Source: Musa acuminata AAA Group (Eukaryota; Streptophyta; Magnoliopsida; Zingiberales; Musaceae). From it: DNA of 64,000 bases. Below are positions 1 to 11,100 of this stretch, in pieces. A program made the translations under genes and the position numbers. Within the stretch, counting starts at the first letter, position 1; the number at the start of each line of letters is the position of its first letter. The notes under the pieces are model-generated. The model searched no databases. It saw nothing but the letters and a program-made list of their open reading frames with translations, and was not told the DNA's origin. Location: assembly GCF_036884655.1 (NCBI RefSeq), contig NC_088337.1, forward strand, positions 31,843,501-31,907,500. Direction: 5' to 3'.

Positions 1-435
1 AATGATCTGTTCCTGTCTTCGGACACCCCGTTCATGACACCGCTCCCTTCTCCTCCTCTTTTCTCTCCGGCACCGACTCCCTTCGATTGCTACAAGCAAA
101 GTGGATTCAACCCCCTCTTCGAGTCCTCCAAGGAAGAAGATTTGATCAGGATGTGGTCGTCGCCACCTCCCAAGTTCAAGTTTCTCAAGGACGCCGAGGA
201 GAAATTACACAGGAAGAATCTGATGGGAGAAGAGACTGGTCATCCTTCTCATCCTCCTCCTCGAGCTATTTCACGTCCCACAGTCCCAGAAGAGGAAGAT
301 GGATCTTTCATCACTATAGTCATAGGAAAGAACAGAGACAGAGGTCAGCAACACCATCCTTGCTCCTCACAGGTGACTCCAGTACCTTCCTCTCCTTCAA
401 GCATCAAACTGCTACATGGGAATCACAGTCACTAA
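1..435 (+). CDS. 3' part of a plant-specific Pro/Ser-rich protein (5' end outside window)
   Basis: The frame is open from the first base and ends at TAA 433-435, giving the last 144 residues of a protein that starts upstream. The segment is rich in Pro and Ser (for example TPLPSPPLFSPAPTP) and then has FNPLFESS and SSPPPKFKFLKDAEEKL. This style is familiar from uncharacterised plant proteins with a conserved KFKFLKDAEEKL-like stretch, but I cannot name the family. No membrane segment or catalytic motif is visible. A splice site inside the stretch cannot be excluded (CAG|GTGACT occurs near 370), so the true C-terminus may differ. The function is unknown. Confidence 0.5.
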   Translation, partial: NDLFLSSDTPFMTPLPSPPLFSPAPTPFDCYKQSGFNPLFESSKEEDLIRMWSSPPPKFKFLKDAEEKLHRKNLMGEETGHPSHPPPRAISRPTVPEEEDGSFITIVIGKNRDRGQQHHPCSSQVTPVPSSPSSIKLLHGNHSH

Positions 436-1150
436 TTCCTCATCAACAAAACTCGCATTATGGCAGCGAATTTAGTAGCCACATCAATTCTTTTGTGATG
501 TACTCTCTCTCTCTCTCTCTCTCTCCACTTCCACTCAAAATCATTATCTTTTGCTGGACGAGTGGAAGTCATCAGACACCTCTTTTTCCGGCTTCCATGT
601 GATGGATGGTGATGTGTAGAGTTGGCGTGCAGGTAAGGCATCAAAATGTTGCATCGTTCACGCTACCTTTTGCTTTCGGTGGGCTGAGCTTGCAATCATT
701 CCTGTGGATGGTTTTGTAGCGCTATGCCTTCCCTATCCTTCCCTATCCTTTCATCTGCTTCGAGGAAACAGAGTGCTTTCCCCTCCATTAAGTCTTTCAC
801 AGTGATGGATGATTTTGGCGTGTTCTTCCTTTGTTTTGCTTGTCATCTCCGCGAGTGAATGATTTGACGACTCCTTGGCCTTTGGCAGCAGTGGTGGGAG
901 ATGGGAAGGCCACACGAGTAAGAAGATGGTCATCGCAGTAGTTCTACTGTTGCTGTTGTACACATCTCCTTCTTCCTAAGACTTCGTCTTGGTAAGTTGT
1001 GTTGCAAAGGTTGAAGGACAAAATGAGCAGCGTCAGCAAAAGCATTCACGAAACATGTCGTCGTGCAACTTTGACGTTTCCAGCTCGGCATATATGGATA
1101 CTGGCAGGTTTGGGACACGTAGGGAAGTGCACACGAGAGACGAAGGAAAA
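436..1150. other. Intergenic region after the first gene, with a CT microsatellite
   Basis: No gene was recognised. A (CT)n run of about 11 units lies at 503-524, probably in the 3' UTR of the upstream gene. A pentamer-rich stretch (ttccctatcc repeated) sits near 727-750. Small ORFs here have no recognisable content. Confidence 0.5.
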
Positions 1151-1725
1151 AGGATAATTTTCTCAAAGAAAAAAAATTTCTTATTTTAAGAAATTTTTAG
1201 TTAATATTTTCTTTTTCAAAATTTTTTTTTTCCTAAAAGAGTACTATCTTCCTAACTTTCATCTCATCGGATCGGGTCGGGATGATGGAGATAGTGGACG
1301 GGGAGGCCATTGAAATGATAACAAGGATGATGAGGATAATGGGGCGGGGACGATGGACTTGTTCGTCTTGGCCATCGCCTTCGTCCCATGGAGGGAACAA
1401 CAAAGGTTGTTTGACATTCTAGTCATCACCTTGGTTGAGGGGATTATCGGAGTCATCAATCTTTATGGAGGGGGCCATAGGTGAGAATGGCAAGGGCGAA
1501 AGTCGCGTGGGCTAGGATGACGACGACGATAGAAAAAGAGGGGATAAGAAGTGAAGGCAAAAGACGATAGTGTGAGATAGAGGCGATGGCAAATAGGGTG
1601 GAGATTAGGAGGGCAATATCATCTTTAAAAAAAAAAAAAAAAGGAGTGCTCTAAGAAATTTTTTGAAAAAATGAATGTTAACCGATAATTTCTCAAAATA
1701 AAAAGCCTTTTCTAAAAAATTGTCT
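1151..1725. mobile_element. Fold-back (long terminal inverted repeat) element
   Basis: The left end, about 1151-1245, reads as an AT-rich string with TTATTTTAAGAAATT and GTTAA. The right end, about 1640-1720, read on the other strand gives TTATTTTGAGAAATT followed by GTTAA and a T-rich stretch in the same order, so the arms are diverged inverted repeats of roughly 80-95 bp. The interior (about 1260-1610) is GC-richer and differs in composition from the arms. Long inverted repeats around an unrelated interior are typical of Mutator-like or fold-back MITEs. I could not define an unambiguous target-site duplication, so the exact ends and superfamily are uncertain. Confidence 0.5.
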
Positions 1726-1886
1726 AAAGCAAAAAAAAAAAAAAAAGCCAAACAACGTGGACATAAAAAGGAAATGAACAGAAAAGACATTCTTTATATC
1801 ATGACATTCTCCTAGTGATTTTATTATATTATCATTTTGATATTAATTAAACATTATATCTACCATTCCTCTCCATGTTTAAATAT

Positions 1887-2436
1887 CTACCATCAAGAAT
1901 GGGGTAAATCTTATCCCCACACCACCAATAATGATTCGACCATGAATTATCTTTCCTAATAAGAAATATAACTCAAATTATGTATGTACTCTTTCTTGGT
2001 TTCATCCATCGGGTCCAATCTCTCACCAAGATGATGCTATAATTGAGGGTTCTTATCAAATCTCATGATCTCTCATTACCAAACTTTCAACATGCTCTAA
2101 AAAAAATTAAAATTGGCCTCAAAATTTACGATAATAGATTGATGCTAGAAAAAGGATTAACATATCATAAGAAAATCATATTGAGATTTTGTATGATCAT
2201 TCAAAAGATCCTATGCCTCCATCAAGAATGGGGTTGGCAAACCATTCTTCTCATTGTTTGAAACATCTAAGCATCAAGAATGGGTAAGCATCTATGTAAG
2301 TAAATCTTGTACCCACACCACCAATAATGATTCCTTCATGACCATGGATCATCTTTCCTAAAAGAAGTTTAACTCAAATTACTGTACATGGTTCATCCAT
2401 AAGGTCATGTCTCTCACCACCAAGATGATGCTCTAC
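1887..2436. repeat. Diverged direct duplication in AT-rich spacer
   Basis: A segment of about 160 bp at 1887-2046 recurs at about 2269-2436 in the same orientation. Shared blocks in the same order include CATCAAGAATGGG, CCCACACCACCAATAATGAT, ATCTTTCCTAA, TTCATCCAT and CACCAAGATGATGCT. The copies have diverged by substitutions and small indels. A third, short CATCAAGAATGGGG match lies near 2220. No coding content is seen. Confidence 0.6.
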
Positions 2437-3387
2437 ACCATCTCCTTCTCCTATCACTGACATAACTGGCATCAACAAAATAGAATGATACCTCATAAGA
2501 TGAGTTACAAAGATTAAAGAGATTTTTTTATAGGAATGTCCAACTTTTGTTACCCCAACTTTGAAATTTTTTTAATCTAAGGATTCGACCTTGTGGAGTA
2601 TGTGTTCCCCTTTTGCGCATAAGTAAGTGATACTCCCACTATAATAAGTCCTTTAACAAGTTTACGTAGGTTATTCCTCTACTCGTATTACACAAAGATG
2701 TTTTTATTAGTATGAAAGAAAAGATATCCGCACAAATCTCTACCCGGTATATTATAATTAATACTGAGTTATTTGGATGAAGATGGGGGCTAATTATATA
2801 TTTTTCACCTTTAATTACCTTTTTATGGTCTCATTAGTTGTTTGCCGATCTTATTATCAAGAAGTGTATCCATGACCTCTTGATACATTATCAAGACGTA
2901 GATCTACTTATTACTAATAGATCGATAAAAGTATTATTCTCATAGACAACTCGTCTTTAGAGTCTACTAATATCCAATTCATCCTTATCTATATATATTA
3001 AAAATTATAAATTATTAATCGAATCAAATTAATTGATATTGAACCGATTAGGTTAGCTAAATTCAAATCAATTCCATACATATGCATGCATCTGCTAATA
3101 TACTCACCTAACTAAGCATGGTCGGCTATGTATGTACTCACCCAACAACTACGGCAGCAGATTGTTTCTGGGTAAAGAAGCATCAAAATGGTGCAGATGT
3201 CTGAGGCTATCAGCAGCAACACGTACACAATCATTTGTTTAGATGGAGCGTTGAGGTTTGAGACGAGAGGGCAGAAGAGAGCGTGCGGCCACGACTCGAA
3301 GAGGCAATATTGCATTGCCTCGTTGCATTCTTATATCCTTGCCCGCACCATCGTGTGGAGAGAAAACGAGAGAGCAAAGGCACCTCC
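2437..3387. other. Spacer and likely promoter of the DUF620 gene
   Basis: This is AT-rich DNA with no gene recognised until the DUF620 start codon at 3388. A weak TATA-like string (TTATATCC) lies near 3331, about 55 bp before the ATG, so the transcription start is not well defined. Confidence 0.4.
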
Positions 3388-4735
3388 ATGAGGAAGCTGT
3401 GCCCGAACCTGGACCGAGAAGATGGACTGGACACCGTCCTCGAAGTGCCCCTCCCGGAGGAGATGTTCCTTTCCGGCGACAGCTCCAAGAGCAGCAAGAC
3501 GCTCTGCATCAACTTGAAGGCGTGGATGCGGCCGCACGCCGACCCGTCCGCGCCGTGGCCCGTTGGCCGGGAGGCCGAGCTCCAGCTCCTGCTTGGTATC
3601 CTCGGCGCCCCGCTCGTCCCGTTCCCCGTCCGGTCACATAAATCCACCCTCGTCCGCGGCATGAAGGAGGCCCCGATTGTGAGACCCCGATCTCGGTGCT
3701 TCTCGACATGGACAGATACAGTGCTCGTCTTGATGTTGTGTCTTACGCGGTTCTCCTTTTGCGTGGATGGCAGGAAGTCTCCATGGCTAAATATATCCTG
3801 CAGCAATACATCGCGGCGTCGGGAGGGGAGCGAGCGTTGAACGCGATAAACAGCATGTACGCCATGGGGAAGGTCCGGATGATGGCGTCGGAGTTCCCCA
3901 AGGGGAACGGGGGCGGAAAGAGGGTCAAGAAGTGTGGCGGCGCAGTGGAGACGGGCGGGTTCGTGCTATGGCAGAAGAAACCAGACCTGTGGTGCCTGGA
4001 GTTGATGGTGTCCGGGTGCAAGATCAGCGCCGGGAGCGACGGCAAGGTGGCGTGGAGGCAAACCCCATGGCACCAGTCTCACGCCTCCCGTGGCCTACCT
4101 CGACCTCTTCGCCGATCTCTTCAGGTTCGCCACCGCACGCTCTCTCTTCCTTATGTTCTTCTGTCCTTGGCTGCCATGGCTCAGCTAAGATTCACATAAA
4201 ACCGGAAAAGTCTAACCAACACCTTCTTCATCGTCTGTCACAGGGTCTTGATCCGAGATGCGCGGCCAACTTGTTCGCCAACTCGGTGTGCCTCGGGGAG
4301 AAGACGATCGACAGGGAGGACTGCTTCGTGCTAAGGCTGGACGCGGAGGCGGCCACCTTGCGAGCCCGAAGCAGCAGCGGCGTGCAAATCATACGGCACA
4401 GCTTGTGGGGGTACTTCAGCCAGCGGACGGGCCTCCTCGTCCAGCTCGAGGACTCCCACCTCCTCCGGATCAAGTCCGCCCAGGAGAACGTGTACTGGGA
4501 GACCACCATGGAGTCGCTCATGGAGGACTACCGCCCCATCGACGGCGTCAACATCGCCCACACCGGGCGAACCACCGTGTCCTCGTTCCAGTTGGGCGAG
4601 GCTAGCGAGAGTCACACACGGACGCGGATGGAGGAGACATGGACCGTGGAGGAGGTGGACTTCAACATACGGGGGCTCTCCAGGGACTGCTTCTTGCCAC
4701 CGGCGGACCTGAAGCTGGCGGGGCGACGGCCATGA
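3388..4735 (+). CDS. DUF620 family protein (uncharacterised, plant-specific)
   Basis: Three exons: 3388-3678, 3774-4124 and 4244-4735, joined at phase 0 with GT-AG sites, giving 377 aa and stop TGA. The start MRKLCPNLDREDGL is the conserved N-terminus of DUF620 proteins, although the frame stays open further upstream. Conserved family blocks follow: QYIAASGGERALNAI (about 107-121), GGFVLWQKKPDLWCLEL, SAGSDGKVAWRQTPWHQSHA, LFANSVCLGEK, DREDCFVLRLDAE, SQRTGLLVQLEDSHLLRI, and near the end MEETWTVEEVDFNIRGLS and DCFLPP. The family is sometimes labelled lipase-like, but no Ser-His-Asp lipase motif is evident, so no reaction is assigned. It is slightly shorter than typical members of about 370-480 aa. 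It runs towards PAS1, with about 365 bp between the two stop codons. Confidence 0.9.
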
Positions 4736-5100
4736 AGTGTGCTCGCACACGCTTCAGGGACCAACCTGCCGTTGCTAGGATCAGACTGTCGTAGGTGGCC
4801 GTAGATGAACAATTCGATCACTGTCAGTACATACTGCACCAACGTAAACAGTTTTTAGTGTGCTAATTAATTTAAGATGCAAATGAATCATAATTCAGCC
4901 AATGTCAAAAGGTCAAACCGGAAGATGTCAAGACATTACACGTCGAGATAGCTAAAGAACATACAAACGACATTAATACTCTACACTCACGTATTGATGC
5001 AGCAAAAGTACGGTGGATTAATCAACATAAGCTATTAAACCACACTGCTTGCTGTGGGATCAGTGCTATGATAGATTACAACTTCGAAAGGAACATCTCT
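4736..5100. other. Convergent 3' intergenic spacer (DUF620 / PAS1)
   Basis: These 365 bp lie between the stop codons of two convergent genes and must contain both 3' UTRs and polyadenylation regions. No ORF or repeat of note was seen. Confidence 0.6.
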
Positions 5101-8100
5101 TCACAGTATCGAGCACCTATTAAGTCCAAGAGCCGCGATGATTCTTCTACCAGAAGGCCATAAGCGACCAAGAAATCCTATCCGTTCAGGTTCAGGTTCA
5201 GGTTCATGTTCACTGTCAGTCACACCCCCATCGAGATCGGTCTTACTGATATCCTTTTCTGAGCCTGAATTCTCAATTTCATTCTCTGCTTTATCTGGAA
5301 TCTTGTCGTCTTTCACATCACCTCCAACTTCAGCAATTTCTCCGGGCTTCCTGTCAAAGAGCCCTTTAAATTGCCTCTTTGCCTTCTTATCTGCCTCCTG
5401 ATTCAACCAAATGCACTAATCAGATGATCAATGTTTATATAAATATGAACACTTTATGTACCACCAGCCAAATACCTGTTCCTTTTGCTTCAGCTTTAGA
5501 AGGGCCGCAGTAGCATCAGGTTCTGAAGATTTATCAATGCTGATCATCTGGAAGGTTCATTACATGAGCAGATATTGGTTTTTGTTCTTAAGATATCAAA
5601 TGAAGGGAAGACACAGAGCAGGAAGGGGCATGACTGCACCATTTCAAAATCTTTCTTCGCTTCATCAGAATCTCCAACTAACATGTAAGCCATGCCACGC
5701 CGATACAACGCTTTGACATGTACGGGACTAGCATCTAATACCTGCAATTGGAATCGACAAACAGCAGCTCAAATTCATCATAAATTATGCCATGCTAATG
5801 TGAACCTCAATCAAAACACATAGAAGTTGCACAAGAAGCAATATACAACAGATATTTGATGCACAACCTGATATTAGTGCTCCAACTAGGACAGACAGCG
5901 AAACAATCTATTGACTGAAAGCAATACACTGACTGACACAAGATCCAAGTATGATTTAAAATAAGCCCAGTTAACTTCCCTAGTTTCTCAATTGAGTTGT
6001 GCCTAAGCTACCCCCTTAAGAATTTGCCGTATAAGGTTGAAATTCATATAATCCAACTAAACATGTGACTAATCATACACCGGCATAAATGTTAGATTTC
6101 ATTCAGAGGCTGCAACCAATACTCCAAATAGCAGATGCTAAGGAAATAAAACCTTTCTCCCACTATTCCACTTGTCAAACACTTTGAACGGATCTCGAGC
6201 TTGAACTGCTTGGGCTTGACTAAATTTTGCTGTCATCATTCCCATGGAAGTTGGCTTGTCTTTGGCCAGATTTGAAACTAGGATTGATTATGCTTAATTT
6301 AGTGAACAGTAAATCAAGTTTAATACATCTAGGCTGAAAATTAATATTCAGCATTTAGGTTAAATGGAAGTTATCAAGTAAATCAAACAGGCTCGTGTTT
6401 GGTTAGCATTGAAACTTAAATATTAAGTCAAGTTTCACTAATATTGATTTCTGGACTGGTTTCAACCGATTGTCACTCAAAAATTGAAACAACGCATTAC
6501 ATGAGTCCTTGAATCTACCACTCAGCATGAGGCAGTCAGTGTCTCAACTCTTCTTTACACCAGTTAAAGACTAGTCAGATTGTTAAAAATGATAAATATT
6601 TCATTCTTTAATCATAGCAAGTCTAAGATGATCATGAATTTCCTGTAAATTCTACAACAGAGACTCTGAATATCAAACTCCATTACTCTGAAAAATCCTG
6701 TGGGTATTTGTACGCATGAATTTTGTTGCCATAACTAAAAAAATATAATAATTTACCTTATTGCATGTCTCAATTGATTTTCTAAATTCACCCATTTTCT
6801 GGTAACAGGCTGCAACATTCAAATGCAATGAATTCTGCAAGCATCATCAAAAGGAGAACTATAAAATTATACCACAGATTTCCAAGACAGTAACATTTGG
6901 CTGATAGATATTGCCTGACTAGAGTACAGAATTGTCTCACTCTTGAATTCAAAAAGATTTTTCCTTCATCATCATCTTGTGGATTTACATGATTATATTC
7001 CCGAAGCACCTGAAAATAATAAAAAGAAATAAGTTTTCCCATGACATGATTAATAAAGACTAGGTCACTAGACCACATATAAACTAGAATAGATATGTTT
7101 TTCTTTTACCAGGAATTTTGTAGCACTACCAATATGCTATCAAGTGAACTATACATGAGTAAAACCCTCTTTTAATAAGATGATATCAATACTTCCAAGG
7201 ATGAGATAGTTGACATGGAGCATATTTTTCATGTTATCAGTACAAAACACATACCATTACCAAATTTTCTTGATGAACAACAGGATCTCTAGAAGCAGCA
7301 TTTTGTGATTTTAAAAAAATTAAAGAGAGAACAATAAACTAAAAGAAACATATCCATCAAAGATCACGGTATCATGTAAAGTGAAAATAAACAATCCAGA
7401 AAAAAGAAAAGCACAACTTTTGTTTGTTAGCTTGAGAATGCACAGAGCCAGAGTATGGATGATTTTCAGTAAACAAACCAAAAACACAGTAATACAAATG
7501 CATGTAAATAGAGTGATCAAAAGAGAACAGCCAGGAAAGAAGGTACAACATGACCTTTTGAGGACTACACTTTATATACAAATGAAGCAAGTCATTCAAA
7601 GTTCACCAATACCCAAGACATCATAGTTTATCAAAATATGCAGCAACACAATCAAATAAATTTCAATTATAAGATGGATAACTTTGAAGTACATTAAATA
7701 CTAAACAATACCAAGGGGATCATACCTTCTCATACTTCGCTTTAGCAAGTTCATACTTTCCTTCTTTAAATAGCCTGTTTCCCTGGAAGCAAAAAAGAAA
7801 ACAATCAGCAATCACCATTTTTTAGGTACAGTAGTAACCATCATTCTTGTGTAAAGATTGAGGAACTCTATACAGTCAAAAGCTGGCCTCTAATACTTCC
7901 TTTGTAAAAGGTAACAGAGCACCAATATAAAGATAACAAATGAAGAGCCTAAAAGTGGCATTTTTAGCCTGTTATTACAAAAGGTTAAAAGGGCCTGGCG
8001 TCTATTTGGCTGCCAGAATAAACATATTAATGAGATATAGAATACCAACTTAATTCAAGTGAAGCATGCATATAATATACTTCGAACATTTTAAAACCAA

Positions 8101-11100
8101 TTAATGTTCTATAATTGCTAGAATGGAATACTTCTACAGTTGAATGGATTTGAATAAAAGGATCCATAAAATACTTGACAAAAGCATGTAAACTACAACT
8201 TCAAGGGAGGAAGATCGAATAGTCAAAATACATACTGTGTTTTTTATGTGCTCCGCATCATCCATAATCTCTTGAAAAGACAATCCAGTCCAATCCTGAT
8301 GCCATATATGTATTAAAGGTCAGTGACGTGATTCAAAAAAATGAAAAAAAAAAAAAAACAGACTGAATGAGAGCTTTGTTGAGACCAATATCACTGATGA
8401 AACCAATTTCAGTGTTCTGTGCATGATCAGAAATCTTACTGAGCTTTGTTGAGACCAATATCACCGTCTCACCGATGAAACTAAGAGCTATCAAAACGTT
8501 TATTATCATTACTAATAATACTCTTAGGTCTTCCTCCACCTCTTTTTGCACCACTAGTTCAAACCAACCTATGGTTGACTATTAATAACGAGGTTTAAGA
8601 GTATATCCTAGTATGTTAAGACCTATTCCATATAATTGTGAATTTTAACAATAAATGAGATACATGCCAAGGCCTCCTCATACAGGTTTCCTGGAATTAT
8701 GCTCACATAAAAACCCAAAGATTTTCTGATGTCAATGGCAGTATCTTCATGAAGTGTTCAAAATCTTGAGCGAGAGGCTGCAATACTCGAATAGTGTTGT
8801 ATCAAAGACAAATGAGAAGAAAACCGTACACAAATGGATCATGAACTGAAATGCAATATTATTGGGAACTTAAACTTGAGATGTCATTCATGTAATCTAT
8901 CAACATTATCATGAAAGATGTTATATATCCACCTTCATTGAAGGATAAAGCAGAGTGAGTTGCATGCCGAAGAAGTGATCTTTGTGAGTACTCTAGTGCA
9001 TCTATAAAATCAGATAAAAGAATCAAAATTTTTGGAACTTTCAAGAGGTACCTTGGGCATTTCAAAGTCAAGCAACTCGATTTCCCACTGAACATGAGCT
9101 CCTTCAGGAACAGTGGCAGGTCTGGTCATGAAATGATCATATAAATTTCAGTAACTAAGTTTCTAAAAACATAGTGACTCAATTTAGAAAAGTTAACCTT
9201 GTAAATTTGTCATATGCATAATCTGGAGGACAGGTAACAAGGGATATCTCTCCAGGAAGCATTAGTCGAACACACATTTCAAGTCCCTCAGGCACCTGAA
9301 GCATGTTGGAAAATTTAGAAAAAGAAATATTAAATCAATATAGCAGTTTAATATCCAAATAAGGAGTTGGAAACAGCACCACTGTTGAAGCTTATCAAAA
9401 GCAAAGAGATCTCACATTGACACTATAACAAATTTTTACTTACATCATTACCAACGTATAAAGATTTAGCAAGTTATGATGGAATATGAAGTACCTTATT
9501 TAGCTAAGTGTAATCCACAGGTCACCTTTTTTATGGAATCTTGGGGGTGTGATTAAATAATGACCACACGGATACAAGCACATGAAGAAATATGTATGAA
9601 AGGCTTGAACTGAAGATCTTCCCTATGTACCTGCACTCACTAAGTAGGTGTTTGGTTTATCTGGACCTTTTCAAAAGACTTAACCATTTCCAATTAAGGT
9701 AAAACCAATTTCAGTGTTCTTTGCATGATCAGAAATCTTACTAGAGGAATTACCTACATTTAAGTGTGAGCATTTAATAGTTCAATAGTTTAACAGTTTA
9801 TTCAGATAAAACACTTAAAGAGAAAAGGATACTACAGTCTAATTAATCTCCAATGTCCACATATAAAGATTTAGCAAGTTATGATGGAATCTGAAGTACC
9901 TTATTTAGCTAAGAGTAATCCACAGGTCACCTTTTTTATGGATCTTGGGGGTGTGATTAAATAATGACCACACAGATACAAGCACATGAAGAAATATGTA
10001 TGAAAGGCTTGAACTGTAGATCTTCCCTATGTACCTGCACTCACTACGTAGGTGTTTGGTTTATCTGGACCTTTTCAAAAAACTTAACTATTTCCGATTA
10101 AGGTAAAACCAATTTCAGTGTTCTTTGCATGCTCAGAAATCTTACTAGAGGAATTACATACATTTAAATGTGAGCATTTAATAGTTCAATAGTTTAACAG
10201 TTTATTCAGATAAAACACTTAAGAGAAAAGGATGGTACAATCTAGTTAATCTACAATGTCCACGTCTTGAAGTGATGCCTCGCAAATTCATGCCAGAGGT
10301 TAAAAGGTAAAGTGCTTACAAGCCCTTCTCCAGATCTGAACTCCAAAGGCTGGCCATAGTTATCAACTCTAGTATCATAAAACACAGTCTTTTCTTCATT
10401 AAGAAGAATTCCCTTGTAGTGCACCCTCAACAAGCTGTCATGAAGAGGACAGTCCATTGGAAATTCACCTATTCATTTCCAAAGATTCATAAGTCATATA
10501 TTACACAAGAATCTGAAACAAAGAGATCTATCAGTAATGGCATCTGAAGCTAAGATTTATACATGAATATTCTCAAATTAACCAAGGAATAAGAGTCGAA
10601 GCATAGTTTATGTCAAACGATAACTAATTCATATGTCATTACTCAGTAACAGATTACTCATTCAAAAATGACTGATAATAGCAGAATGACATCATAAGTA
10701 CATAAGGTAACATATAAGAATAACTTGTCACCTATATAACTGGCAGCATTCATATAAATCACATGTATATTATGCTACAGTTTAATTGGAGCACATCAAA
10801 CTTGTCATACACAGTATTGATGCACCAATACATGCCTCGGGTGTCGTCTCAAACACATATGATTCATGACAATCAACCTACGACCATCACCATATTGACG
10901 CACCAATGACATACGGTGTATCAATACACTAAGTCGTGGGATCAATTTCAGGATTTGGTCCGACAAACATATCATATTGATATACAGATATATAGGATCG
11001 AGGCCCCGATCCACCACTCGTGAAGGTCGGTTGTTCGTTTTGGTAATAGAATCAAGTATATCTACACATGTAATTACTTAATTCATTTAAATCTTAAAGT

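Noticed and set aside
4331..4750. A 139-codon minus-strand ORF opposite DUF620 exon 3.
   Set aside because: It is a shadow of a GC-rich conserved exon with no family features.
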